DNA from: Calliopsis andreniformis
Taxonomy: Eukaryota > Arthropoda > Insecta > Hymenoptera > Andrenidae
Assembly (NCBI RefSeq): GCF_051401765.1
Contig: NW_027480423.1
Location: forward strand, 12,152,001-12,216,000
Length of the DNA stretch: 64,000 nucleotides
Direction of reading: 5' to 3'
Part shown: positions 48,118 to 60,300 of the stretch, piece by piece
Position numbering within the stretch: the stretch's first letter is position 1
How the letters are laid out: each line of letters begins with the position of its first letter
Translations under genes and position numbers: made by a program
Notes under the pieces: generated by a model
Told to the model about the DNA's origin: nothing
The model's database searches: none
The model's input: only the letters and a program-made list of their open reading frames with translations

Positions 48118-49776
48118 TAACTATTCGATCTGGTGGAGCAACGCCTTAGGGTGAAGCCTAGCTTGCTCGGAAAGTAGAAATGACTATAAGTTTCATACTG
48201 GTTGCAATTATTCGTTTTATACGATGGAAAAGCTGTTGTATTTATATCGTATTTTATGCTTCTGGCGTTGACTTCTTAGCCCGTAACTATTCGGTCTGGT
48301 GGAGCAACGCCCTAGAGTGAAGCCTAGCTTGCCCGGAACGTAGAATTTTCCATCACTTTCAAACTGGTTGCAATTATTCCTGTTATATGATGGATACACT
48401 GTTGTATTTTTATTGCATTTGATGCTTCGGGCGTTGACTTCTAAGGCCCTAACTATTCAATCTGTTGGCCCAACGCCCTAGGGTGAAGGCTAGCTTGCTC
48501 GGAAAGTAGAAATGACCATCAGTTTCATACTGGTTGCAATTATTCGTTTTATACGATGGAAAAGCTGTTGTATTTATATCGTATTTTATGCTTCTGGCGT
48601 TGACTTCTTAGGCCGTAACTATTCGGTCTGGTGCAGCAACGCCCTGGAGTGAAACCTAGGTTGCCCGGAACGTAGAATTGGCCATCACTTACAAACTGGT
48701 TGCAATTATACGTGATATATGATGGAAACTCTGTTGTATTTTTTTTGCATTTTATGTTTCGGGCGTTGACTTCTAAGGCCCTAACTATTCAATCTGCTGG
48801 AGCGACGCCCTAGGGTGAAGCCTAGGTTGCTCGAAAAGTAGAAATGAACATAAGTTTCATACTGGTCGCAATTATTCGTTTTATTCGATGGAAAAACTGT
48901 TGTATTTATATTGTATTTTATGCTTCTGGCGTTGACTTCTAAGGCACTAACTGTTCGATCTGGTGGAGCAACGCCCTAGGGTGAAGCCTAGCTTGCTCGG
49001 AAAGTAGAAATGACTATAAGTTTCATACTGGTTGCAATTATTCGTTTTATACGATGGAAAAGCTGTTGTATTTATATCGTATTTTATGCTTCTGGCCTTG
49101 ACTTCTTAGCCCGTAACTATTCGGTCTGGTGGAGCAACGCCCTAGAGTGAAGCCTAGCTTGCCCGGAACGTAGAATTTTCCATCACTTTCAAACTGGTTG
49201 CAATTATTCCTGTTATATGATGGATACACTGTTGTATTTTTATTGCATTTGATGCTTCGGGCGTTGAGTTCTAAGGCCCTAACTATTCAATCTGTTGGCC
49301 CAACGCCCTAGGGTGAAGGCTAGCTTGCTCGGAAACTAGAAATGACCATCAGTTTCATACTGGTTGCAATTTTTCGTTTTATACGATGGAAAAGCTGTTG
49401 TATTTATATCGTATTTTATGCTTCTGGCGTTGACTTCTTAGGCCGTAACTATTCGGTCAGGTGGAGCAACGCCCTGGAGTGAAACCTAGGTTGACCGGAA
49501 CGTAGAATTGGCCATCACTTACAAACTGGTTGCAATTATTCCTGATATATGATGGAAACTCTGTTGTATTTTTTTGCATTTTATGTTTCGGGCGTTGACT
49601 TCTAAGGCCCTAACCATTCAATCTGCTGGAGCGACGCCCTGGGGTGAAGCCTAGGTTGCTCGGAAAGTAGAAATATCCATAAGTTTCATACTGTTTGCAA
49701 TTATTCGTTTTATACGATGGAAAAACTGTTGTATTTTTATTGCATTTTATGCTTCGGGCGTTGACTTCTAAGGCCC
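48118..49776 (+). repeat. 5-mer HOR, 830/829 bp, two units plus a partial third
   Basis: Starts at 48118, 48948 and 49777. Each unit has an A/B composite (CGATCTGGTGG head, CTTGCTCGG body), a B copy with TTCGGTCTGGTGG and TTTTCCATC, an A copy with TTGGCCCAACG, a B copy with CCCTGGAGTGAAACC, and an A copy. TGACTATAAG lies at 48181 and 49011. The third unit, from 49777, follows for about three monomers. A single related B copy is at about 5480. Confidence 0.86.
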
Positions 49777-51269
49777 TAACTATTCAATCTGCTGGAGCAA
49801 CGCCCTAGGGTGAAGCCTAGGTTGCTCGGAAAGTAGAAATGACCATAGGTTTCATACTGGTTGCAATTATTCGTTTTATACGATGGAAAAGCTGTTGTAT
49901 TTATATCGTATTTTATGCTTCTGGCGTTGACTTCTTTGCCCGTAACTATTCGGTCTGGTGGAGCAACGCCCTAGAGTGAAGCCTAGCTTGCCCGGAACGT
50001 AGAATTTTCCATCACTTTCAAACTGGTTGCAATTATTCCTGTTATATGATGGATACACTGTTGTATTTTTATTGCATTTGATGCTTCGGGCGTTGAGTTC
50101 TAAGGCCCTAACTATTCAATCTGTTGGCCCAACGCCCTAGGGTGAAGGCTAGCTTGCTCGGAAAGTAGAAATGACCATCAGTTTCACACTGTTTGCAATT
50201 ATTCGTTTTATACGATGGAAACGCTGTTGTTTTTATATTGTATTTTATGCCTCTGGCGTTGACTTCTAAGGCACTATCTATTCGATCTGGTGGAGCAACG
50301 CCCTAGAGAGAAGCCTAGGTTGCCCGGAACGTAGAATTGGCCATGACTTTCAAACTGGTTGCACTTATTCCTGTTATATGATGGAAACACTGTTTTATTT
50401 TTTTTGCATTTTATGGTTCGGGCGTTCACTTCTAAGGTCCTAACTATTCAATGTGTTGGAACAACGCCCTAGGGTGAAGCCTAGCTTGCTCGGAAAGTAG
50501 AAATGGCCATAAGTTTCATACTGGTTGCAATTATTCGTTTTATACGATGGAAACACTGTTGTATTTTTATTGCATTTTATGCTTCGGGCGTTGACGTCTA
50601 AGGCCCTAACTATTCAGTCGGTTGGAGCAACGCCCTAGGGTGAAGCCTAGGTTGCTCGGAAAGTAGAAATGACCATAGGTTTCATACTGGTTGCAATTAT
50701 TCGTTTTATACGATGGAAAAACTGTTGTATTTATATTGTATTTTATGCTTCTGGCGTTGACTTCTAAGGCACTAACTATTCGATCTGGTGGAGCAACGCC
50801 CTAGAGTGAAGCCTAGGTTGCCCGGAACGTAGAATTGGCCATCACTTTCAAACTGGTCGCAATTATTCCTGTTATATGATGGATACACTGTTGTATTTTT
50901 ATTGCATTTGATGCTTCGGGCGTTGACTTCTAAGGCTCTAACTATTCAATCTGTTGGCCCAACGCCCTAGGGTGAAGGCTAGCTTGCTCGGAAAGTAGAA
51001 ATGACCATCAGTTTCATACTGGTTGCAATTTTTCGTTTTATACGATGGAAAAGCTGTTGTATTTATATCGTATTTTATGCTTCTGGCGTTGACTTCTTAG
51101 GCCGTAACTATTCGGTCAGGTGGAGCAACGCCCTGGAGTGAAACCTTGGTTGCCCGGAACGTAGAATTGGCCATCACTTACAAACTGGTTGCAATTATTC
51201 CTGATATATGATGGAAACTCTGTTGTATTTTTTTTGCATTTTATGTTTCGGGCGTTGACTTCTAAGGCC
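49777..51269 (+). repeat. Partial 5-mer unit and mixed D/B/A copies
   Basis: After the third partial 5-mer unit there is a D-B-A run near 50190-50590 that repeats the 4570-4980 and 47200-47600 order (AACGCTG, GAGAGAAG, ACTGTTTTA, CAATGTGTTGG), then A/B copies. B copies near 51110-51260 carry TTCGGTCAGGTGG, shared with about 49455. Confidence 0.7.
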
Positions 51270-54200
51270 CTAGCTGTTAGACCTAGTGGAGCAACGCCCT
51301 AGAGTGAACCTGAGGTTGCCCGGAAAGGAGAAATGACCATCATTTTCAAACTGGTTGCAATTAATCCTTTTATACGATGGAAAAGCTGTTGTATTTATAT
51401 CGTATTTTATTCTTCTGGCGTTTACTTCTAAGGACCTAACTATTCGATCTGGTGGAGCAACGCCCTAGAGTGAAGCCTAGGTTGCTCGGAATGTAGAAAT
51501 GACCATAACTTTCACACTGGTTGCTATTATTCGTTTTATACGGTGTAAAAGCTGTTTTATTTATATCGTATTTTATGCTTCTGGCTTTGACTTCTTAGGG
51601 CCTACCTATTCGACCTGGTGGAGCAACGCCCTAGAGTGAAACCTAGGTTGCCCTGAACGTAGAAATGACCATTACATTCACACTGGTTGCAATTATTCCT
51701 GTTATACGATGGAAAAACTGTTGTATTTTTATTGTATTCTATGCTTCTGGCGATTAATTCTAAGTCGCTAGCTATTTGATCAGGTGGAGCAACGATCTAG
51801 AGTGAAAACTAGGTTGCCCGGAACGTAGAATTGGCCATCACTTTCAAACTGGTTGCAATTATTCCTGATATATGATGGAAACACTGCTGTATTTTTTTTG
51901 CATTTTATGGATCGGGCGCTGACTTCTAAGGCCCTAACTATTCAATCCGTTGGAGCAACTCCCTAGGGCGAAGCCTAGGTTGCTCGGAAAGTAGAAATGA
52001 CCATAAGTTTCATACTGGTTGCAATTATTCGTTTTATACGATGGAAAAACTGTTGTATTTATATTGTATTTTATGCTTCTGGCGTTGACTTCTAAGGCAC
52101 TAACTATTCGATCTGGTGGAGCAACGCCCTAGAGTGAAGCCTAGGTTGCCCGGAACGTAGAATTGGCCATCACTTTCAAACTGGTTGCAATTATTCCTGA
52201 TATATGATGGAAACACTGTTGTATTTTTTTTGCATTTTATGGATCGGGCGTTGACTTCTAAGGCCCTAACTATTCAATCTGTTGGAGCAACGCCCTAGGG
52301 TGAAGCCTAGGTTGCTCGGAAAGTAGAAATATCCATAAGTTTCATACTGGTTGCAATTACTCGTATTATACGATGGAAAAACTGTTGTATTTATATTGTA
52401 TTTTATGCTTCTGGCGTTGACTTCTATGGCACTAACTATTCGATCTGGTGGAGCAACGCCCTAGAGTGATGCCTAGGTTGCCCGGAACGTAGAATTGGCC
52501 ATCACTTTCAAACTGGTTGCAATTATTCCTGTTATATGACGGATACACTGTAGTATTTTTATTGCATTTTATGCTTCGGGCGTTGCCTTCTAGGGCCCTA
52601 ACTATTCAATCTGTTGGACCAACGCCCTAGGGTGAAGGCTAGCTTGCTCGGAAAGTAGAAATGACCATAAGTTTCATACTGGTTGCAATTATTCGTTTTA
52701 TACGATGGAAAAGCGGTTGTATTTGTATTGTATTTTATGCCTCTGGCGTTGACTTCTTAGGCCGTAACTATTCGGTCTGGTGGAGCAACGCCCTGGAGTG
52801 AAACCTAGGTTGCCCGGAACGTAGAATTGGCCATCACTTTCAAACTGGTTGCAATTATTCCTGATATATGATGGAAACACTGTTGTATTTTTTTTGCATT
52901 TTATGTTTCGGGCGTTGACTTCTAAGTCCCTAACTATTCAATCTGTTGGAGCAACGCCCTAGGGTGAAGCCTTGGTTGCTCGGCAAGTAGAAATGTCCAT
53001 AAGTTTCATGCTGGTTGCAATTATTCGTTTTATACGATGGAAAAACTGTTGTATTTATATTGTATTTTATGCTTCTGGCGTTGACTTCTAAGGCACTAAC
53101 TATTCGATCCGGTGGAGAAACGCCCTAGAGTGAAGCCTAGGTTGCCCGGAACGTAGAATTGTCACATCACATTCAAAGTGGTTGCAATTATACCTGTTAT
53201 ATGATGGAAACGCTGTTGTATTTTTATTGCATTTTATGCTTCGGGCGTTGACTTCTGAGGCCCTAACTATTCAATCTGTTGGAGCAACGCCCTAGGGCGA
53301 AGCATAGGTTGCTCGAAAAGTAGAAATGACCATAGGTTTCTTACTGGTTGCAATCATTCGTTTTATACGATGGAAAAACTGTCGTATTTTAATTGTATTT
53401 TATGCTTTTAGCGATGAATTCTAAGTCCCTAGCTATTCCATCTGGTGGAACAACGCCCTAGGGTAAAGCCCAGGTTGCGCGGATCGTAGAAATGACCATA
53501 ACTTTCACACTGGTAGCAATTATTCGTTTTATACGATGGAAAAACTGTTTTATTTATTTTGTATTTTATGCTTCGGGCGTTGACTTCTGAAGACCTAACT
53601 ATTCGATCTGGTGGTGCAACGCCCTGGAGTGAAACCTGGGTTGCCCGGAACGTAGAAATGACCATAACTTTCACACTGGTTGCTATCTTTCGTTTTATAC
53701 GATGGAAAGACTGTTATATTTATATCGTATTTTATGCTTCTGGCGTTGACTTCTTAGGGCCTACCTATTCGACCTGGTGGAGCAACGCCCTAGAGTGAAA
53801 CCTAGGTTGCCCTGAACGTAGAAATAACCATTACATTCACACTGGTTGCAATTATTCCTGTCATACGATGGAGAAACTGTTGTAGTTTTATTGTATTCTA
53901 TGCTTCTGGCGATTAATTCTAAGTCGCTAGCTATTTGATCAGGTGGAGCAACGACCTAGAGTGAAGCCTAGGTTGCCCGGAACGTAGAAATGACAATTAC
54001 TTTCACACTGTTTGCTATTATTCATTTTGTACGATGGAAAAGCTGTTGTACTTATATTGTATTTTATTCTTATGGCGTTGAATTCTAAGTCCCTAGCTAT
54101 TCCATCTGGTGCAACAACGCCCTAGGGTAAAGCCCAGGTTGCGCGGAACGTAGAAATGACCATAACTTTTAAACTGGTTGCAATTATTCCTGATATGTGA

Positions 54201-57200
54201 TGGTAACACTGTTGTATTTTTTTTGCATTTTATGGTTCGGGCGTTGACTTCTAAGGCCCTAACTATTCAATCTGCTGGAGCGACGCCCTAGGGTGAAGCC
54301 TAGGTTGCTCGGAAAGTAGAAATATCCATAAGTTTCATACTGTTTGCAATTATTCGTTTTATACGATGGAAAAACTGTTGTATTTATAGTGTCTTTTATG
54401 CTTCTGGCGTTGACTTCTAAGGCCCTAGCTGTTCGACCTAGTGGAGCAACGCCCTAGAGTGAACCTGAGGTTGCCCGGAAAGGAGAAATGACCATCATTT
54501 TCAAACTGGTTGCAATTAATCCTTTTATACGATGGAAAAGCTGTTGTATTTATATCCTATTTTATGCTTCTGGCGTTTACTTCTAAGGACCTAACTATTC
54601 GATCTGGTGGAGCAACGCCCTAGAGTGAAGCCCAGGTTGCCCGGAAAGGAGAAATGACCATCACTTTCTAACTGGTTGCAATTAATCCTTTTATACGATG
54701 GAAAAGCTGTTGTATTTATATCGTATTTTATTCTTCTTCCGTTTACTTCTAAGGACCTAACTATTCGATCTGGTGGAGCAACGCCCTAGAGTGAAGCCTA
54801 GGTTGCTCGGAATGTAGAAATGACCATAACTTTCACACTGGTTGCTATTATTCGTTTTATACGGTGTAAAAGCTGTTTTATTTATATCGTATTTTATGCT
54901 TCTGGCTTTGACTTCTTAGGGCCTACCTATTCGACCTGGTGGAGCAACGCCCTAGAGTGAAACCTAGGTTGCCCTGAACGTAGAAATGACCATTACATTC
55001 ACACTGGTTGCAATTATTCCTGTTATACGATGGAAAAACTGTTGTATTTTTATTGTATTCTATGCTTCTGGCGATTAATTCTAAGTCGCTAGCTATTTGA
55101 TCAGGTGGAGCAACGACCTAGAGTGAAGCCTAGGTTGCCCGGAACGTACAAATGACAATTACTTTCACACTGTTTGCTATTATTCAATTTGTACGATGGA
55201 AAAGCTGTTGTACTTATATTGTCTTTTATTCTTATGGCGTTGAATTCTAAGTCCCTAGCTATTCCATCAGGTGGAACAACGCCCTAGGGTAAAGCCCAGG
55301 TTGCGCGGAACGTAGAAATGACCATAACTTTCAAACTGGTTGCAATTATTCCTGATATATGATGGAAACACTGTTGTATTTTTTTTGCATTTTATTGTTC
55401 GGGCGTTGACTTCTAAGGCCCTAACTATTCGATATGGTGGAGCAACGCAATAGAGTGATGCCTAGGTTGCCCGGAACGTAGAATTGGCCATCAATTTCAA
55501 ACTGGTTGCAATTATACCTGTTATATGATGGAAACACTGCTGTATTTTTTTCGCATTTTATGGATCGGGCGCTGACTTCTAAGGCCCTAACTATTCAATC
55601 CGTTGGAGCAACGCCCTAGGGCGAAGCCTAGGTTGCTCGGAAAGTAGAAATGACCATAAGTTTCATACTGGTTGCAATTATTCGTTTTATACGATGGAAA
55701 AACTGTTGTATTTATATTGTATTTTATGCTTCTGGCGTTGACTTCTAAGGCACTAACTATTCGATCTGGTGGAGCAACGCCCTAGAGTGAAGCCTAGGTT
55801 GCCCGGAACGTAGAATTGGCCATCACTTTCAAACTGGTTGCAATTATTCCTGATATATGATGGAAACACTGTTGTATTTTTTTTGCATTTTATGGATCGG
55901 GCGTTGACTTCTAAGGCCCTAACTATTCAATCTATTGGAGCAACGCCCTAGGGTGAAGGCTAGGTTGCTCGGAAAGTAGAAATATCCATAAGTTTCATAC
56001 TGGTTGCAATTACTCGTATTATACGATGGAAAAACTATTGTATTTATATTGTATTTTATGCTTCTGGCGTTGACTTCTATGGCACTAACTATTCGATCTG
56101 GTGGAGCAACGCCCCAGAGTGAAGCCTAGGTTGCCCGGAACGTAGAATTGGCCATCAATTTCAAACTGGTTGCAATTATACCTGTTATATGATGGAAACA
56201 CTGCTGTATTTTTTTTGCGTTTTATGGTTCGGGCGCTGACTTCTAAGGCCCTAACTATTCAACCCGATGGAGCAACGCCCTAGGGTGAAGCCTAGGTTGC
56301 TCGGAAAGTAGAAATGACCATAAGTTTCATACTGGTTGCAATTATTCGTTTTATACGATGGAAAAGCTGTTGTATTTATATTCTATTTTATGCTTCTGGC
56401 GTTGACTTCAAAGGCACTAACTATTCGATCTGGTGGAGCAACGCCCTAGAGTGAAGACTAGGTTACCCGGAACGTAGAATTGGCCATCACTTTCAAACTG
56501 GTTGCAATTATTCCTGATATATGATGGAAACACTGTAGCATTTTTTTTGCATTTTATGGTTCGGACGTTGACTTCTAAGGCCCTAGCTATTCAATCTGTT
56601 CGAGCAACGCCCTAGGGTGAAGCCTAGGTTGCTCGGAAAGTAGAAATGACCATAAGTTTCATACTGGTTGCAATTATTCGTTTTATACGATGGAAAAGCT
56701 GTTGTATTTATATTGTATTTTATGCTTCTGGCGTTGACTTCTAAGGCACTAACTATTCGATCTGGTGGAGCAACGCCCTAGAGTGAAGCCTAGGTTGCCC
56801 GGAACGTAGAATTGGCCATCACTTTCAAACTGGTTGCAATTATTCCTGTTATATGATGGATACACTGTTGTATTTTTATTGCATTTTATGCTTCGGGCGT
56901 TGACTTCTAAGGCCCTAACTATTCAATCTGTTCGACCAACGCCCTAGGGTGAAGCCTAGCTTGCTCGGAAAGTAGAAATGACCATAAGTTTCATACTGGT
57001 TGCAATTATTCGTTTTATACGATGGAAAAGCTGTTGTATTTATATCGTATTTTATGCTTCTGGCGTTGACTTCTTAGGCCGTAACTATTCGGTCTGGTGC
57101 AGCAACGCCCTGGAGTGAAACCTAGGTTGCCCAACGTAGAATTGGCCATCACTTTCAAACTGGTTGCAATTATTCCTGATATATGATGGAAACACTGTTG

Positions 57201-57311
57201 TATTTTTTTTGCATTTTATGGTTCGGGCGTTGACTTCTAAGGACCTAACTATTCAATCTGTTGGAGCAACGCCCTAGGGTGAGGCCTAGGTTGCTCGGAA
57301 AGTAGAAATGT
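51270..57311 (+). repeat. Diverged zone with displaced duplications
   Basis: Monomers here carry many private variants not seen to the left: TACGGTGTAAAAGCTG, TACCTATTCGACCTGG, TAGCTATTTGATCAGG, GAATTGTCACATCACATTC, GGATCGGGCG and TTACTCGTATTATACG. Segments are repeated at several distances: 51541 and 54862 (3321 bp, 20 monomers), and 51911 and 55564 (3653 bp, 22 monomers). The different offsets show that two monomers were gained between the two pairs. A 2-base deletion (GTTGCCCAACG) lies near 57130. Confidence 0.76.
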
Positions 57312-60300
57312 CCATAAGTTTCATACTGGTTGCAATTATTCGTTTTATACGATGGAAAAACTGTTGTATTTATATTGTATTCTATGCTTCTGGCGTTGAC
57401 TTCTAAGGCACTAACTATTCGATCTGGTGGAGCGACGCAATAGAGTGATGCCTAGGTTGCCCGGAACGTAGAATTGGCCATCACTTTCAAACTGGTTGCA
57501 ATTATTCCTCTTATATGACGGATACACTGTTGTATTTTTATTGCATTTTATGCTTCGGGCGTTGCCTTCTAGGGCCCTAACTATTCAATCTGTTGGACCA
57601 ACGCCCTAGGGTGAAGGTTAGCTTGCTCGGAAAGTAGAAATGACCATAAGTTTCATACTGGTTGCAATTATTCGTTTTATACGATGGAAAAGCGGTTGTA
57701 TTTATATCGTATTTTATGCTTCTGGCGTTGACTTCTTCGGCCGTAACTATTCGGTCTGGTGGAGCAACGCCCTGGAGTGAAACCTAGGTTGCCCGGAACC
57801 TAGAATTGGCCATCACTTTCAAACTGGTTGCAATTATTCCTGATATATGATGGAAACACTGTTGTATTTTTTTTGCATTTTATGTTTCGGGCGTTGACTT
57901 CTAAGTCCCTAACTATTCAATCTGTTGGAGCAACGCCCTAGGGTGAAGCCTTGGTTGCTCGGCAAGTAGAAATGTCCATAAGTTTCATGCTGGTTGCAAT
58001 TATTCGTTTTATACGATGGAAAAACTGTTGTATTTATATTGTATTTTATGCTTCTGGCGTTGACTTCTAAGGCACTAACTATTCGATCTGGTGGAGCAAC
58101 GCAATAGAGTGAAGCCTAGGTTGCCCGGAACGTAGAATTGGCCATCACTTTCAAACTGGTTGCAATTATTCCTGTTATATGTTGGAACCACTGTTGTCTT
58201 TTTTTTGCATTTTATGGTACGGGCGTTGACTTCTAAGGCCCTAACTATTCAATCTGTTGGAGCAACGCCCTAGTGTGAAGCCTAGGTTGCTCGGAAAGTA
58301 GAAATGACCATAAGTTTCATACTGGTTGAAATTATTCGTTTTATACGATGGAAAAGCTGTTGTATTTATATTGTATTTTATGCTTCTGGCGTTGACTTCT
58401 AAGGCACTAACTATTCGATCCGGTGGAGCAACGCCCTAGAGTGAAGCCTAGGTTGCCCGGAACGTAGAATTGTCACGTCACATTCAAAGTGGTTGCAATT
58501 ATTCCTGTTATATGATGGAAACGCTGTTGTATTTTTATTGCATTTTATGCTTCGGGCGTTGACTTCTGAGGCCCTAACTATTCAATCTGTTGGAGCAACG
58601 CCCTAGGGCGAAGCATAGGTTGCTCGGAAAGTAGAAATGACCATAGGTTTCATACTGGTTGCAATCATTCGTTTTATACGACGGAAAAACTGTTGTATTT
58701 TAATTGTATTTTATGCTTTTAGCGAAGGAATTCTAAGTCCCTAGCTATTCGATCTGGTGGAGCAACGCCCTAGAGTGACGCCTAGCTTGCTCGGAAAGTA
58801 GAAATGACCATAAGTTTCATACTGGTTGCAATTATTCGTTTTATACGATGGAAAAGCTGTTGTATTTATATTGTATTTTATGCTTCTGGCGTTGAATTCT
58901 AAGTCCCTAGCTATTCCATCTGGTGGAACAACGCCCTAGGGTAAAGCCCAGGTTGCGCGGATCGTAGAAATGACAATAACTTTCACACTGGTAGCAATTA
59001 TTCGTTTTATACGATGGAAAAACTGTTTTATTTATTTTGTATTTTATGCTTCGGGCGTTGACTTCTAAGGCCCTAACTATTCAATCTGTTGGAGCAACGC
59101 CCTAGGGTGAAGCCTAGGTTGCTCGGAAAGTAGAAATATCCATAAGTTTCATACTGGTTGCAATTACTCGTATTATACGATGGAAAAACTGTTGTATTTA
59201 TATTGTATTTTATGCTTCTGGAGTTGACTTCTAAGGCGCTAACTATTCGATCTGGTGGAGCAACGCAATAGAGTGATGCCTAGGTTGCCCGGAACGTAGA
59301 ATTGGCCATCACTTTCAAACTGGTTGCAATTATTCCTGTTATATGGTGGAAACACTGTTGTATTTTTATTGCATTTTATGCTTCTGGCGTTGACTTCTAA
59401 GGCCCTAACTATTCAATCTGTTGGGGCAACGCCCTAGGGTGAAGCCTAGGTTGCTCGGAAAGTAGAAATGACCATAAGTTTCATACTGGTTGCAATTTTT
59501 CGTTTTATACGATGAAAGAACTGTTGTATTTATATTGTATTTTATGCTTCTGGCGTTTACTTCTAAGGACCTAACTATACGATCTGGTGGAGCAACGCCC
59601 TAGAGTGAAGCCTAGGTTGCTCGGAATTTAGAAATGACCATAACTTTCACACTGCTTGCAATTATTCGTTTTATACGATGGAAACGCTGTTGTATTTATA
59701 TTGTATTTTATGCCTCTGGCGTTGACTTCTAAGGCCGTAGCTATTAGATGTGGTGGAGCAACGCCCTAGAGTGACGCCTAGGGTGCTCGGAACGTAGAAA
59801 TGACCATTACTTTCACACTGGTTGCTATTATTCGTTTTATACGATGGAAAAGCTGTTGTATTTATATCGTTTTTTATGCTTCTGGCGTTGACTTCTTAGG
59901 CCGTAACTATTCGGTCTGGTGGAGCAACGCCCTGGAGTGAAACCTAGGTTGCCCGGAACGTAGAATTGGCCATCACTTTCAAACTGGTTGCAATTATTCC
60001 TGATATATGATGTAAACACTGTTGTATTTTTTTTGCATTTTATGGTTCGGGCGTTGACTTCTAAGGCCCTAACTATACAATTTGTTGGAGCAACGCCCTA
60101 GGGTGAAGCCTAGGTTGCTCGGAAAGTAGAAATATCCATAAGTTTCATACTGGTTGCAATTATTCGTTTTATACGATGGAAAAGCTGTTGTATTTATATT
60201 GTATTTTATGCTTCTGGCGTTGACTTCTAAGGCACTAACTATTCGATCTGGTGGAGCAACGCAATAGAGTGAAGCCTAGGTTGCCCGGAACGTAGAATTG

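Noticed and set aside
48217..50058. Three near-identical 60-codon minus-strand frames at 48217, 49047 and 49876, with relatives at 5413, 30783, 52698 and 59837
   Set aside because: Spacing of 830 and 829 bp equals the 5-mer HOR. Similarity is as high in non-coding frames, and no signal of coding selection is visible.
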